This document shows, in pieces, positions 18,918 through 28,799 of a DNA stretch of 64,000 bases (positions are counted from its first letter, which is position 1; the number at the start of each line of letters is the position of its first letter). Source of the DNA: Streptomyces sp. NBC_00223 (GTDB taxonomy: Bacteria; Actinomycetota; Actinomycetes; Streptomycetales; Streptomycetaceae); the NCBI RefSeq assembly GCF_036199905.1, contig NZ_CP108109.1:2961501-3025500 (forward strand), written 5' to 3'. Position numbers and translations under genes: made by a program. The notes beneath the pieces were generated by a model. That model was not told the origin of the DNA. It saw only the letters and a program-made list of their open reading frames with translations, and did no database searches.

Positions 18918-20057
18918 TCAGCTGAGCCGGCGCGCGCCCGGCCCCGGAGTCGTCACGAACCGGCGGGACTTCGGCAGGGCCGCCGCCAGGGCGGCGCCGA
19001 CCCTCGCCTCCGCCTCCTCGTCCACCAGGACGATCGCCGAGCCGCCGAAGCCGCCGCCGGTCATCCGGGCGCCCAGCGCGCCCTCGGCGAGCGCGGTGTC
19101 CACGGCGAGGTCGAGTTCGGGGCAGGAGACCCGGAAGTCGTCCCGCAGCGAGGCATGGCCCGCGGTCAGCACCGGGCCGATGTCACGGGTACGGCCCGTG
19201 TCGAGCAGCGCGAGCACCTCCTCGACCCGGCGGTTCTCGGTGACGACATGGCGGGTCAGCCGGCGCAGCCGTTCGTCCGGCAGCGCGGCCAGCGCGGCGT
19301 CGAGCCCGTCGTGGGCGATGTCGCGCAGCGCGGGCACCCCGAGGGCTGCCGCCGCGGTCTCGCAGCCCGCGCGCAGCTGCCCGTAGGCCCCCTCGGCGTG
19401 CGCGTGCTTGACCCGGGTGTCGACGACGATCAGCCGCAGCCCCTCGGCGGCGAGGTCGAACGGGACCTGGCGCCGGATCAGTCCGCGCACGTCGAGGTGG
19501 AGGGCGTGGCCCTCGGCGCAGCACGCGGAGGCGGTCTGGTCCATCACCCCGACGGGCGCGCCCACGTAGGTGTTCTCGGAGCTCTGGCAGAGCACCGCGA
19601 GATCCTGCCGGGACAGGCCGCCGACGCCGTGCAGTTCGGTCAGCGCGAGGGCGGTGACCACCTGGAGGGCGGCCGAGGAGGACAGTCCGCCGCCGACCGG
19701 GACGGTGCTGTCGTAGTGGATGTCGGCGCCGCCCACCGCGTGGCCGGCCCGGCGCAGCGTCCACAGCACGGCGGCGGGGTAGCGGGCCCAGCCGGCGGTG
19801 GCGCCGGGCGCGAGCGCGTCCACCCGCAGTTCGACCGGGCCGCCGTCCATGGCGGCCGAGTGCAGCCGCAGCAGCCCGTCGTCGCGGCGGGCGACCGCGG
19901 CCCGGGTGGTGTGCCGCAGGGCGAAGGGCATGACGAAGCCGTCGTTGTAGTCCGTGTGCTCGCCGATCAGGTTCACCCGGCCGGGCGCCGCCCAGACACC
20001 CTCCGGCGCGCGTCCGAAGACGTTCGTGAAGGCGAGTTCGAACGCGGCTTCCGTCAT
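18918..20057 (-). CDS. galK: Galactokinase
   Basis: This 379-residue GHMP kinase starts at the ATG at 20057, with GGAGG 7 bases upstream. It phosphorylates galactose at C1. Motifs are the galactose signature [17 protein letters not shown], the ATP loop [13 protein letters not shown], and the C-terminal [13 protein letters not shown]. Its start overlaps the galE stop by 4 bases (ATGA). It is the last gene of the galTEK operon for the Leloir pathway. Confidence 0.97.
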   Translation of the reverse strand: MTEAAFELAFTNVFGRAPEGVWAAPGRVNLIGEHTDYNDGFVMPFALRHTTRAAVARRDDGLLRLHSAAMDGGPVELRVDALAPGATAGWARYPAAVLWTLRRAGHAVGGADIHYDSTVPVGGGLSSSAALQVVTALALTELHGVGGLSRQDLAVLCQSSENTYVGAPVGVMDQTASACCAEGHALHLDVRGLIRRQVPFDLAAEGLRLIVVDTRVKHAHAEGAYGQLRAGCETAAAALGVPALRDIAHDGLDAALAALPDERLRRLTRHVVTENRRVEEVLALLDTGRTRDIGPVLTAGHASLRDDFRVSCPELDLAVDTALAEGALGARMTGGGFGGSAIVLVDEEAEARVGAALAAALPKSRRFVTTPGPGARRLS

Positions 20058-21061
20058 CGTGGGTCCTCCCCCGCTGATGCTGCTCGTGACTGTGCGAAGT
20101 GCCATGCGTCGCGGATGATCCCCGCGAGGTCGGTACGGGTCGGCCGCCAGCCCAGCACGGTCCTGGCCCGCTCCGCGGAGGCGACCAGGGCGGCGGGGTC
20201 GCCGGCCCGGCGCGGCTCGGTGGTGGCCGGGATCGGATGGCCGGTGACCCTGCGGGCGGTCTCCACGACCTCGCGCACGGAGAAGCCGCTGCCGTTGCCG
20301 AGGTTGCAGATCAGGTGCTCGCCGCGCGGTGCCTTCTCCAGCGCCAGCAGATGCGCCTCGGCGAGGTCGGCCACGTGGATGTAGTCGCGCACGCAGGTGC
20401 CGTCCGGGGTCGGGTAGTCGTCGCCGTAGACGGCGATCGAGGCCCGGCGGCCCTGGGCGACCTGGAGCACCAGCGGGATGAGGTGCGACTCGGGGTCGTG
20501 CCGCTCGCCGTGCCCGCCGTAGGCCCCGGCCACGTTGAAGTAGCGCAGGGAGACCGCGGACAGTCCGTGGGCGGCGCACTCGGCGGCGATCATACGGTCG
20601 ACGGCGAGCTTGGTGGCGCCGTACGGGTTGGTGGGCGAGGTCGCGGCGGTCTCGGGGATCGGCACCGCGGCGGGCTCGCCGTAGGTCGCGGCCGTGGAGG
20701 AGAAGACGAGGGTGCCGACGCCGCTCTCCCGCATGGCGGTGAGGAGTTCGAGGGTGCCGACGACGTTGTTGCGCCAGTACTTCCCGGGGTTCGTGACGGA
20801 CTCGCCCACCTGGGAGGAAGCGGCGAAGTGCAGCACCGCGTCGTAGGAGCCGTCGAGCACCTCGGCGGCGTCCTGCACCCGGCCCTCGACGAACCGCGCG
20901 CCCCGGGGCACCCCCGCGCGGAAGCCCGTCGACAGGTCGTCGAGCACGGTGACCGAGTGCCCGGCTTCCAGCAGCCGGGCGGCCACCACGCCGCCGACAT
21001 AGCCGGCGCCCCCGGTGACCAGCAGCTTCCTGCTCCGGGGACGCGCTTGCTCGTTGCTCAC
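20054..21061 (-). CDS. galE: UDP-glucose 4-epimerase
   Basis: This 335-residue extended SDR starts at the GTG at 21061. It interconverts UDP-galactose and UDP-glucose. Visible are the NAD loop [25 protein letters not shown], the catalytic Ser/Thr region [11 protein letters not shown] and the YGATK catalytic pair, with LRYFNVAGA downstream. It overlaps galT by 4 bases (GTGA) and galK by 4 bases (ATGA), so the three are translationally coupled. Confidence 0.97.
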   Translation of the reverse strand: MSNEQARPRSRKLLVTGGAGYVGGVVAARLLEAGHSVTVLDDLSTGFRAGVPRGARFVEGRVQDAAEVLDGSYDAVLHFAASSQVGESVTNPGKYWRNNVVGTLELLTAMRESGVGTLVFSSTAATYGEPAAVPIPETAATSPTNPYGATKLAVDRMIAAECAAHGLSAVSLRYFNVAGAYGGHGERHDPESHLIPLVLQVAQGRRASIAVYGDDYPTPDGTCVRDYIHVADLAEAHLLALEKAPRGEHLICNLGNGSGFSVREVVETARRVTGHPIPATTEPRRAGDPAALVASAERARTVLGWRPTRTDLAGIIRDAWHFAQSRAASAGEDPR

Positions 21062-22104
21062 TGACTCGCTACCTCTCGCAGTCGCGTCGCCGCGGACTCC
21101 GGGGGGACATCGTTGACGAAGGCCCCCATACCCGACTCCGAGCCCGCGAGGAACTTCAGTTTGCCGGAGGTCCTGCGGATGGTGAAAAGCTCCAGATGCA
21201 GGGCGAAGTCCTGCCGGTCCGGCATACCGAAGGGCGCCTGGTGCCAGCCGGAGACATACGGCGTCGGCGGCTGGCCCTCGCCGAAGACCCGGTCGAAGCG
21301 GCGCAGCAGCTCCAGATAGACGTACGGGAACTCGGCGCGGGCGTCCTCGGCGAGGCCCAGCAGGTCGGGCACCCTGCGGCGGGGGTAGAGGTGCACCTCG
21401 TACGGCCAGTGCGCGGCGAAGGGGACGAACGCCGTCCAGTGCTCGCCGCTCAGCACGACCCGGCCGCCGTCGGCGATCTCGTCGGCGAGCACGTCGTCGA
21501 AGAGGTTGCGGCCGCCGGTGTGTTCGCGGTGGGCGGCCAGCGAGCGGAGCATCAGGTCGGTGCGCGGGGTGACGAACGGGTAGCCGTAGATCTGGCCGTG
21601 CGGGTGGCCGAGGGTGACCCCGATCTCCGCGCCACGGTTCTCGAACGGGTAGACCTGCACGACACCGGGCACCCGCGACAGGTCGCGGGTGCGGTCGGTC
21701 CAGGTGTCGAGCACGAGGCGGGCCGCGTCGGGGGTGAGGTCGGCGAAGGAGGCGTCGTGGTCGGAGGTGAAGCAGACCACCTCGCAGCGGCCCAGGCCGC
21801 CGGCCAGTGAGGGGAAGCGGTTCTCGAAGACCACCACCTCGTAGTCCGTGTCCGGGATCTCGCTGAGCCGGCCCTCGCGCGAGGGGCACAGCGGGCACTC
21901 GTCCGCGGGCGGGTGATAGGTGCGGCCCTGCCGGTGCGAGGCGACGGCGACGCTGTCACCGAGCAGCTTGTCGTACCGAATCTGGGAGGTGGTGGCGACG
22001 GGTGCCAGTGGGCGCGGATCGGTGGCGTGACGGACCACGGCGTCGGCCGAGTCGTAGTAGATCAGCTCACGGCCGTCCGCGAGCCGGGTCGGCGTCTTCT
22101 TCAC
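21058..22104 (-). CDS. galT: Galactose-1-phosphate uridylyltransferase
   Basis: This 348-residue HIT-superfamily enzyme starts at the GTG at 22104 ([18 protein letters not shown]), matching the start used by Streptomyces homologues; the longer frame upstream runs through the promoter. It transfers UMP from UDP-glucose to galactose-1-P. The active-site HPHGQ lies in [13 protein letters not shown], and a zinc-type CPLC occurs near residue 70. It is the first gene of the operon. Confidence 0.96.
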   Translation of the reverse strand: MKKTPTRLADGRELIYYDSADAVVRHATDPRPLAPVATTSQIRYDKLLGDSVAVASHRQGRTYHPPADECPLCPSREGRLSEIPDTDYEVVVFENRFPSLAGGLGRCEVVCFTSDHDASFADLTPDAARLVLDTWTDRTRDLSRVPGVVQVYPFENRGAEIGVTLGHPHGQIYGYPFVTPRTDLMLRSLAAHREHTGGRNLFDDVLADEIADGGRVVLSGEHWTAFVPFAAHWPYEVHLYPRRRVPDLLGLAEDARAEFPYVYLELLRRFDRVFGEGQPPTPYVSGWHQAPFGMPDRQDFALHLELFTIRRTSGKLKFLAGSESGMGAFVNDVPPESAATRLREVASQ

Positions 22105-22131
22105 CTTGGGGCACCTCACACCGCATCTACT

Positions 22132-22176
22132 CAACAGAACCGCACACAATGAATCACAACAGAACAGCACAGTCAA
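22132..22176 (-). promoter_or_regulatory. galP1-type promoter with a 15-base direct repeat
   Basis: Reading leftward, TTGACT (22176-22171) is followed after 17 bases by TTCATT (22153-22148), about 44 bases before the galT GTG. CAACAGAACNGCACA occurs twice on the plus strand, at 22132-22146 and 22157-22171, 25 bases apart. One copy fills the promoter spacer and the other covers the expected start site. This fits the galactose-inducible galP1 promoter of Streptomyces and its repressor sites. Confidence 0.7.
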
Positions 22177-22380
22177 TGCGCGGTGCCCTGTGAAGTGCGG
22201 ATCGGTGGGAGAAGGGCGCGAAGAAGCCTCCGCGGGCACAACCGAACATTGCCGAACAGATCGTCACGCGCGGCGGCGGACCGGGGACGGGCGCGTCGGG
22301 GCCCCTGGCGGCCATGGATACGGGCGCGCCCGTATCCCGCGGAAACAGCGGCTACGGGCGGGGACGACCGGGAGCCGGGC

Positions 22381-23067
22381 TCAGCCCGCGGACTCCCCGG
22401 CGGCCCGGTCCAGCAGCCCCGTACGGGCCGCGAGCGCCGCCGCCTCCAGCCGGGACCCCACGCCCAGCTTCATCAGCACCCGCTGCACATGGGTGCGGGC
22501 GGTGCTGGGCGCGATCCGCATGCCCGCCGCGATCACCCGGGTGTCCTCGCCCTCGGCGACCCTGACCAGCACCTCGACCTCACGCGGAGTCAGCATCTCC
22601 AGCAGTCGCGCGCCCTCGTCGTCCGGCTGCCTGACCGGGTTGAGCAGCTCCGCGAACGCGCCCTGGAGCAGCACCTGGGACACCGCGACCTCACCGGTGC
22701 GCGCCTTGGCCATGGCCCGCTCGACGCCCTCGATCCGCTCGTCGTGCCGCACATAGCCGGAGGCGCCCGCCGCGAAGGCCGCCGCGATACCCCGGGGGTC
22801 GGGCACCGGACCGAGCACCACCACGGCCACGGCGGGCCGCTCGCGCTTGATCCGCGCCACCGCGTCGAAGGCGCCGGGCTCGGCCGGCGAAGCCGTGCCG
22901 AACAGGCACACCTCCGGCGACCTGCTCAGCACCAGCTCCGCCGCACCCGCGGCGGGAGCGCCCGCGGCCAGCACGCGGTGCCCGCGCAGCTTCAACGCCG
23001 AGGCCAGTGCCTCCGCCAGCAGCCGATGGTCGTCGACCACGACGAGCCGTACACCCATGTCGGGCAT
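22381..23067 (-). CDS. LuxR-family response regulator without the phosphoacceptor Asp
   Basis: This 228-residue protein starts at the ATG at 23067, behind GGGGGGA. The receiver keeps the acidic pair (VVVDDHRLL), but the phosphoacceptor position after the third strand is Gly (EVCLFGTAS, G57). The conserved Lys is His (GYVRHDE). The LuxR helix-turn-helix is normal (LTPREVEVLVRVAEGEDTRVIAAGMRIAPSTARTHVQRVLMKLG). It is therefore probably controlled by something other than phosphorylation. No kinase gene is adjacent. It is upstream of galTEK on the same strand, beyond the gal promoter, so it is not part of that operon. Confidence 0.85.
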   Translation of the reverse strand: MPDMGVRLVVVDDHRLLAEALASALKLRGHRVLAAGAPAAGAAELVLSRSPEVCLFGTASPAEPGAFDAVARIKRERPAVAVVVLGPVPDPRGIAAAFAAGASGYVRHDERIEGVERAMAKARTGEVAVSQVLLQGAFAELLNPVRQPDDEGARLLEMLTPREVEVLVRVAEGEDTRVIAAGMRIAPSTARTHVQRVLMKLGVGSRLEAAALAARTGLLDRAAGESAG

Positions 23068-23279
23068 CCCCAATCCCCCCGGAGTCCGGACCACCACCGG
23101 CCCCCGTCCCCTACGCATACCGCCACCGGGCCGGTCCCAATCGTCCCCCGCCGCCGGACCACCTCACTGGCGGCGAAGCTACACGCTCCCCGCGTCCGCG
23201 CGCGCCCCCAACCGGCGGTTACAGCGGGAAATTCCGCGAGCGGCCGCCGGCCCGGGGGCGCTACGGCCGGGCTGTCCGC

Positions 23280-25100
23280 TCAGCCGTAGACCTGCACATA
23301 CATCTGATCGTCGACGGAGGAGTAAATCGTCTTCGTCACGTAATAGAAGCGATCGTCGTGCCAGACGGCGTAGTCGTGCAGTCCGCCCGACTCCAGCCGG
23401 TCGTAGGCGTCCTTGGCGAAGGTCGCGTACGTCGTGATCGCGCCGGTCGCCGGGTCCAGGGTGACGAGCCGGCCCGCCACGTCGTAGCCCGGCCGCTCGT
23501 AGGCGAGGACCTTGCCGTCCTCGAAGCCCAGGCCGGTGATCTCGCGGTCGCCGCCGGGCTTGGCGATCCACTTCTGCTTGCCGTCGCCGAGGTTGAAGGC
23601 GGCGATGCCGCCGACCACCTTGCCGTCGCCGCCGGGCTCGGCGGCGAGCGTCAGATAGAGGGTGTCCTTGTCGACCAGGACGTTGTGCACCGACTGCTTC
23701 TCGGTGCCGTCGTCGTCGATGTCGTACTTCTTGGTGCCCAGCGAGACCCGCGACTGGAGGCGGCCGTCGACGACCGTCGCCACGTCGGTGTACGTCTCGT
23801 CCTCGGTGCCGAGGATCACCACAACGGGGTCGGTGGAGACGATCGCGTTGACCTCGGTGCCGGTCGGCGCGGTCCACGACCACTTGGGGCTGCCGTTCTT
23901 GGCCGGGTCGAGGACCTGCACCTTGTACGACTTGTAGTCGCAGTTGACGACTGCCACGAACTGCGCGCCGCCCGCGTAACCGTCGTCCTCGCAGTCGCCG
24001 TTGCCGGACCGCCACAGCACCTTCTGGTCCGTCAGCCGGTAGCCGATCGAGCCCTCCAGCCAGTCCACGCCGACCGTGTCGCCGCTGATCGCCATCTCGG
24101 AGTAGTCGAAGTCGCCCTTGTCGCCCGTGCTCCCGGGCAGGGTGGCCGACCACAGCGCCCGGCCCGCGTCGAGGTCGATCGCCATGATCTTCTCGCAGGT
24201 CGCGCCGTACTGGATGGCGGCGATGTGATGGTCGGATGAGTCCCGCGCCGCCGTGCAGTCGCCCTTGGAGGGCGCGGCGACCGTCCACGCCGGGGCGCCG
24301 GTCGCCAGGTCGTAGCCCACGACCTGGTCGATCTCGTTCTTCACCGCGTACTTGTCGGTGAACCAGATCCCCAGCGCGTCCTTGAGGTTGTCCTTGTCGG
24401 CCACCGGGTCGGCGTCCTTGTCCCACTTGAAGGACAGCTCGGAGCTGTGCGAGGTCGCGGTCGTCGGACCGCCGCTGGGCCCCTCGGAACTCGCCTGCGG
24501 TGCGGGCTTCCTGTCGCCGTCGCCACCCTTGGTCGCGAAGTACACCCCGCCGCCGACCACCAGCACGGCGGCGACCGCGGCCGCGACGATCGTCACCAGC
24601 TTCTTGTTCGACCGCCCGGGCGGCGGGGGCTGCTGGGCGTAGCCGAACAGCGCCTGCGGAGGCGGCGTCTGCCCGTAGCCGTACGGGTTCTGCGGCGGCG
24701 GGGTCCGGCCGTACGGCTGCTGTCCCGGCTGCCCCGGCTGACCGTACGGCGAGCCCTGGGCCGGGTAGCCGTAACCATTCTGCTGCGGGCCCCCCGCGTA
24801 CGGCGGGGGCGTCTGCTGCGGGAACTGGCCCGGCGGAAAGGCTGCTTGGGTCGGCGCCGAGGCGTACGGGTTCTGGCCCGGCGGTACGGGCGTCGCGTAC
24901 GGGTTCTCACCGCCGGGGGGCGGGGTGGCGGCCGGTCCCGGCGCGGGCGGCGGGGCCTGCGCCGGGTAGCCGTAACCGGCGGGCGGGGGCTGCGGCGCGC
25001 CCTGGGCCGGCGGCGGACCCTGCGGAGGAAGCGGCGGCACAGCGCCGTCGGACTTCCCGAACTGGGGCGGGTTTCCGGGGGGCGGTGGCGGCTGCGACAT
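23280..25100 (-). CDS. Membrane-anchored PQQ-like beta-propeller protein with Pro/Gly/Tyr-rich cytoplasmic tail
   Basis: This 606-residue protein starts at the ATG at 25100. Residues 1-165 are a low-complexity Pro/Gly/Gln/Tyr tail with repeated NPYA/YGYPAQ-type units. One transmembrane helix follows (KKLVTIVAAAVAAVLVVGGGVYFAT, about 167-190). An extracellular domain of about 400 residues with repeated propeller-strand motifs follows (GYDLATGAPAWTV, AIDLDAGRALWSA, LDPATGAITTY). BamB-like repeats of this type are common in Streptomyces membrane proteins whose roles are unknown. It has two or more Cys that could form disulphides outside. I assign no function. Confidence 0.7.
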   Translation of the reverse strand: MSQPPPPPGNPPQFGKSDGAVPPLPPQGPPPAQGAPQPPPAGYGYPAQAPPPAPGPAATPPPGGENPYATPVPPGQNPYASAPTQAAFPPGQFPQQTPPPYAGGPQQNGYGYPAQGSPYGQPGQPGQQPYGRTPPPQNPYGYGQTPPPQALFGYAQQPPPPGRSNKKLVTIVAAAVAAVLVVGGGVYFATKGGDGDRKPAPQASSEGPSGGPTTATSHSSELSFKWDKDADPVADKDNLKDALGIWFTDKYAVKNEIDQVVGYDLATGAPAWTVAAPSKGDCTAARDSSDHHIAAIQYGATCEKIMAIDLDAGRALWSATLPGSTGDKGDFDYSEMAISGDTVGVDWLEGSIGYRLTDQKVLWRSGNGDCEDDGYAGGAQFVAVVNCDYKSYKVQVLDPAKNGSPKWSWTAPTGTEVNAIVSTDPVVVILGTEDETYTDVATVVDGRLQSRVSLGTKKYDIDDDGTEKQSVHNVLVDKDTLYLTLAAEPGGDGKVVGGIAAFNLGDGKQKWIAKPGGDREITGLGFEDGKVLAYERPGYDVAGRLVTLDPATGAITTYATFAKDAYDRLESGGLHDYAVWHDDRFYYVTKTIYSSVDDQMYVQVYG

Positions 25101-25208
25101 CAACAGGTCCTTCTTCGTTCCATTGCGGTCGGATCGGGCGGGCGGTCATTCTTTCTATCACCCGCCCCACAGGACGCCGCGGGCCGCCGCTGTACCGTTA
25201 CCGGCCCG

Positions 25209-27005
25209 CTACACGTCCTCCGCGAGCTCCAGCCAGCGCATCTCCAGCTCCTCGCGTTCCTCGCGCAGCGCCCGCAGTTCGGCGTCGAGCGCGGCGACCT
25301 TCTCGAAGTCCGTGGCGTGGTCGGCGATCTGACTGTGCAGCTTGCTCTCGCGGTCGGCGGACTTGTCGAGTTGACGCTCGATGCGCTGGAGTTCCTTCTT
25401 CGCCGCCCTGGTGTCACCGGCCGGCTTCTCCTTGGCGCGCGCGGCGGGCGGCGGGGGCGCGGCGGCCTCCACCATCGCGCGGCGGCGCTCCAGATACTCG
25501 TCCACCCCGCGCGGCAGCATCCGCAGACTCGCGTCGCCGAGCAGCGCGAACACCCGGTCGGTGGTGCGCTCGAGGAAGTACCGGTCGTGGCTGATCACGA
25601 CCATCGAGCCCGGCCAGCCGTCCAGCAGGTCCTCCAGCTGGGTCAGCGTCTCGATGTCCAGGTCGTTGGTCGGCTCGTCGAAGAAGAGCACATTCGGCTC
25701 GTCCATCAGCAGGCGCAGCAGTTGCAGCCGGCGCCGCTCGCCGCCGGAGAGGTCGCCGACCGGCGTCCACTGCTTCTCCTTGGTGAAGCCGAACTTCTCG
25801 CACAGCTGGCCTGCGGTCATCTCGCGGCCCTTGCCGAGGTCCACCCGCTGGCGGACGGCCTCCACGGCCTGGAGCACGCGCTGCGCCGGGTCCAGCTCGG
25901 CCACCTCCTGGGAGAGGTAGGCGAGTTTGACGGTCTTGCCGACGGTGATCCGGCCGGCGGCGGGCTGCCGGTCGCCGTCGGTCACGGCCGCCTCGGTCAG
26001 GGCCCGCAGGAAGGACGTCTTGCCCGAGCCGTTCACCCCGACCAGACCGATACGGTCGCCCGGCCCGAGCTGCCAGGTCAGATGCCGGATCAGCTGCTTG
26101 GGGCCCGCGGTGACGGTGACGTCCTCCAGCTCGAAGACGGTCTTGCCGAGCCGGGAGTTGGCGAACTTCATCAGCTCCGCGGTGTCGCGCGGCGGCGGCA
26201 CGTCCTCGATCAGGGCGTTCGCCGCCTCGATCCGGAAGCGGGGCTTGGAGGTACGGGCGGGGGCGCCGCGGCGCAGCCAGGCCAGCTCCTTGCGGACGAG
26301 GTTCTGCCGCTTGCTCTCCTCGGTGGCCGCGATCCGCTCGCGCTCGGCCCGCGCGAAGACGTAGTCGCTGTAGCCGCCCTCGTACTCGTAGACCGTGGCG
26401 CGCTGCACGTCCCACATACGGGTGCACACCTGGTCGAGGAACCAGCGGTCGTGGGTGACGCAGACCAGGGCCGAGCGGCGGGCCCGCAGATGGCCGGCCA
26501 GCCAGGAGATGCCCTCCACGTCGAGGTGGTTGGTCGGCTCGTCCAGGACGATCAGGTCCTGGTCGTCGATCAGCAGCTTCGCGAGCGCGATACGGCGTCG
26601 CTCGCCGCCGGAGAGCGGGCCGATCACGGTGTCCAGGCCGTCGGGGAACCCGGGCAGGTCCAGGGCGCCGAACAGTCCGGTGAGGACGTCCCTGATCTTG
26701 GCGTCGCCCGCCCAGTCGTGGTCGGGCCGGTCGCCGACGATCTCGTGGCGCACGGTCGCCGCCGGGTCGAGGGCGTCGTGCTGGGTGAGGACGCCGAGCC
26801 GCAGGTTGCTCAGGTGGGTGACGCGGCCGGTGTCCGGGTCCTCCAGCTTCGCGAGGATACGGATCAGGGTCGTCTTCCCGTCGCCGTTGCGGCCCACGAC
26901 GCCGATGCGCTCTCCTTCGGAGACGCCCAGGGAGAGGGATTCGAGCAGGGTCCGCGTGCCGTATGTCTTGCTGACGGCTTCGACGTTGACGAGGTTGACG
27001 GCCAC
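25209..27005 (-). CDS. ABC-F family ATPase (Uup/EttA-type ribosome factor)
   Basis: This 598-residue protein starts at the GTG at 27005 (VAVNLVNVEAVSKTYG). It has two ATP-binding cassettes and no membrane segment. Walker A motifs are GRNGDGKTT and GVNGSGKTS, each followed by an LSGGERRR signature and a DEPTNHLD / DEPTNDLD Walker B. A basic linker separates them, and a C-terminal coiled coil (RAAKKELQRIERQLDKSADR) is Uup-like. ABC-F proteins act on ribosomes or confer antibiotic resistance; here a housekeeping role is more likely. An IS element now lies upstream, between it and ispE. Confidence 0.9.
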   Translation of the reverse strand: MAVNLVNVEAVSKTYGTRTLLESLSLGVSEGERIGVVGRNGDGKTTLIRILAKLEDPDTGRVTHLSNLRLGVLTQHDALDPAATVRHEIVGDRPDHDWAGDAKIRDVLTGLFGALDLPGFPDGLDTVIGPLSGGERRRIALAKLLIDDQDLIVLDEPTNHLDVEGISWLAGHLRARRSALVCVTHDRWFLDQVCTRMWDVQRATVYEYEGGYSDYVFARAERERIAATEESKRQNLVRKELAWLRRGAPARTSKPRFRIEAANALIEDVPPPRDTAELMKFANSRLGKTVFELEDVTVTAGPKQLIRHLTWQLGPGDRIGLVGVNGSGKTSFLRALTEAAVTDGDRQPAAGRITVGKTVKLAYLSQEVAELDPAQRVLQAVEAVRQRVDLGKGREMTAGQLCEKFGFTKEKQWTPVGDLSGGERRRLQLLRLLMDEPNVLFFDEPTNDLDIETLTQLEDLLDGWPGSMVVISHDRYFLERTTDRVFALLGDASLRMLPRGVDEYLERRRAMVEAAAPPPPAARAKEKPAGDTRAAKKELQRIERQLDKSADRESKLHSQIADHATDFEKVAALDAELRALREEREELEMRWLELAEDV

Positions 27006-27170
27006 TTCCGTGTGTCTCCAGGGATTGGGGTGCGAGGGTTTCAGCGTAGTCGCGGTGTTCGGGACGCGAGGCCGCCGGCGGCGAGGACGGGGCCCGGGAG
27101 GACGGAGAGCCGGATTCCCCTCCGCACGGGCGGGCGAAGCGAGGTGGGTGTACCCCGGGCGAAGCTCTGG

Positions 27171-27184
27171 TGGGGGTACCCCCA
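27171..27184. repeat. Palindrome TGGGGGTACCCCCA, left IS flank
   Basis: A perfect 14-base palindrome lies next to the left inverted repeat and is repeated exactly at 28697-28710. It is preceded by AAGCTCTGG (27162-27170), and the right copy is followed by GGCGGAGCTTTGG, so the pre-insertion site was itself an imperfect larger palindrome of a kind dispersed in Streptomyces genomes. Confidence 0.75.
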
Positions 27185-28696
27185 ATGCCGTCAAGTTTGG
27201 GGGTTGGGTTGTTGGGGTTGGGGTGTTTGTGGGACAGCGGGGGCAGGGCCCCGCTACGGATATGGGTGTCGAGTCCGGATCCGTGGAGGGGCCCTGCTGT
27301 GTCTGAGTCTGTCATTACTCGTTCGGTGGCCGCAGGTGCCGGGTGTTTCGCGCCGGGGCATCTGGGGCCGTTGACGTGGCTGCTGCCGTTCTCCGTGGTC
27401 GATGAGGTTTTGGCGCGGACGGGCCGGGTGCAGCGGCGGGTGCGTGATCTGCCGGCCCGGGTGGTGGTCTATCTGCTGGTCGCGCAGGGGTTGTGCGGGT
27501 CGGTGTCCCTGGGGGCGGTGTACCGGATGGCGGGTGCCGCGCTCGGTGGCGCGGGGTTGCCGGACCCGACCCGGCAGGGCCTGCACGCGGCGCGGGTGCG
27601 GCTGGGGTCGCGTCCGCTGCAGTTGCTGTTGCGCGAGTTGTGCCGTCACCCGGCCGCGGTGCCGCAGCCGTGGCGGGGCCTTGAGGTCTGCGCGGTCGAC
27701 GGCACGGTCCTGGCCGTCCCGGACAGTGCGGCCACCCGGGCCTGGCTGGGCAAGCACAAGCACCGCTACGGCACGGCGGGCTATCCGCTGGTGCAGGTGA
27801 TCGCCTTGGTCTACTGCTCCACCCGCACCCTGGCCGATGCGGTCTTCGGCCCGGTCTCAGGCCGGGAGTTCGTTCCGGCCCGGCGGCTGCTGCGCAGCCT
27901 GCACGCGGGAATGCTGGTCCTGCTCGACGCGGGGTTCGACGCGGCCGGGTTCCTGTCGGATCTGGTCGCCACCGGGGCCGACTTCACGGTGCGGCTGCCC
28001 CGCACCGCCCGCCTGCCGGCCCTTCAGCGCTACCCCGACGGCTCATGGCTGACGCTGCGGGCCGGCCGCGAAGTCCGCGCGATCGCCGTCACCGTCCAGG
28101 TCACCACCGACCAGGGCACCCGCACCAGCACATGGCTGCTGGCCACCAGCCTGCTCAACTGGCGCACCCATCCCGCCGACGCGATCGCCGCCTGTTACCA
28201 CGACCGGTGGGAAGTCGAGGAGACGTTCTGCTCGGTCAAGTCCACGATGCTCGGCGGCCGGGTCCTGCACTGCACTACCCCAGCCGGCCTGGCCCAGGAG
28301 ATCCATGCCCTGCTGATCAGCTACCAGCTCCTGCGCCTGGTCATGGCCCGCGCCGGGACCGCCGCAGGGCTGCCCTGCACCGCGATGGGCTTCACCCTGG
28401 CCCTGCGTGAAACCGTCAACGGCATCACCACCGCCACCGAGATCGACGGTCCCCCAGACGCCCGACTGCTCGGCGCGGTCGGCACCTACCTCCGCGACCA
28501 CCCACTACCCCCACGCCGCCTGCGGATATACAACCGCCTCGTCAAACGATCCCTGTCCAAATACGCCGCCGGCAAGATCGGCAACGGCAAGAAACGCCAG
28601 ACCGTCCCCACCGGCACCGCCCACATCACCGCAACCATCAACCACAACAGCCCAAACTCCCACCCCCACCAGCCCAAACGCCAAACTTGACGGCAT
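27185..28696 (+). mobile_element. IS4-type insertion sequence, 1512 bp, intact
   Basis: The element is bounded by perfect 16-base inverted repeats ATGCCGTCAAGTTTGG (27185-27200) and its complement (28681-28696). Beyond them the similarity continues imperfectly in G/T-rich sequence. It carries one complete transposase gene. The flanking TGGGGGTACCCCCA copies are probably the duplicated target; a 10-13 base duplication is typical of IS4 relatives. It separates ispE from the ABC-F gene. Confidence 0.85.
27299..28690 (+). CDS. IS4-family DDE transposase
   Basis: This 463-residue protein starts at the GTG at 27299, with GGAGGGG 7 bases upstream; the longer frame runs back through the inverted repeat. 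The catalytic triad is recognisable: CAVDGTVLAVPDS (first Asp), LVLLDAGFDAAG (second Asp) and YHDRWEVEETFCSVKS (Glu in an IS4-type Y-x2-R-x3-E-x6-K-like signature). The stop codon lies inside the right inverted repeat. No frameshift or internal stop is visible, so the element may be active. Confidence 0.9.
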   Translation: MSESVITRSVAAGAGCFAPGHLGPLTWLLPFSVVDEVLARTGRVQRRVRDLPARVVVYLLVAQGLCGSVSLGAVYRMAGAALGGAGLPDPTRQGLHAARVRLGSRPLQLLLRELCRHPAAVPQPWRGLEVCAVDGTVLAVPDSAATRAWLGKHKHRYGTAGYPLVQVIALVYCSTRTLADAVFGPVSGREFVPARRLLRSLHAGMLVLLDAGFDAAGFLSDLVATGADFTVRLPRTARLPALQRYPDGSWLTLRAGREVRAIAVTVQVTTDQGTRTSTWLLATSLLNWRTHPADAIAACYHDRWEVEETFCSVKSTMLGGRVLHCTTPAGLAQEIHALLISYQLLRLVMARAGTAAGLPCTAMGFTLALRETVNGITTATEIDGPPDARLLGAVGTYLRDHPLPPRRLRIYNRLVKRSLSKYAAGKIGNGKKRQTVPTGTAHITATINHNSPNSHPHQPKRQT

Positions 28697-28710
28697 TGGG
28701 GGTACCCCCA
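28697..28710. repeat. Palindrome TGGGGGTACCCCCA, right IS flank
   Basis: This is the exact second copy of the palindrome at 27171-27184, directly after the right inverted repeat. It is followed by GGCGGAGCTTTGGGGGAG, the other half of the original dispersed palindrome. Confidence 0.75.
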
Positions 28711-28799
28711 GGCGGAGCTTTGGGGGAGCTGGGAAACACCCGCGCCGCGAGGTGCGGCACCCGCACGGACGTGCACCCGGGACGAAAGGCCGCGACGGA

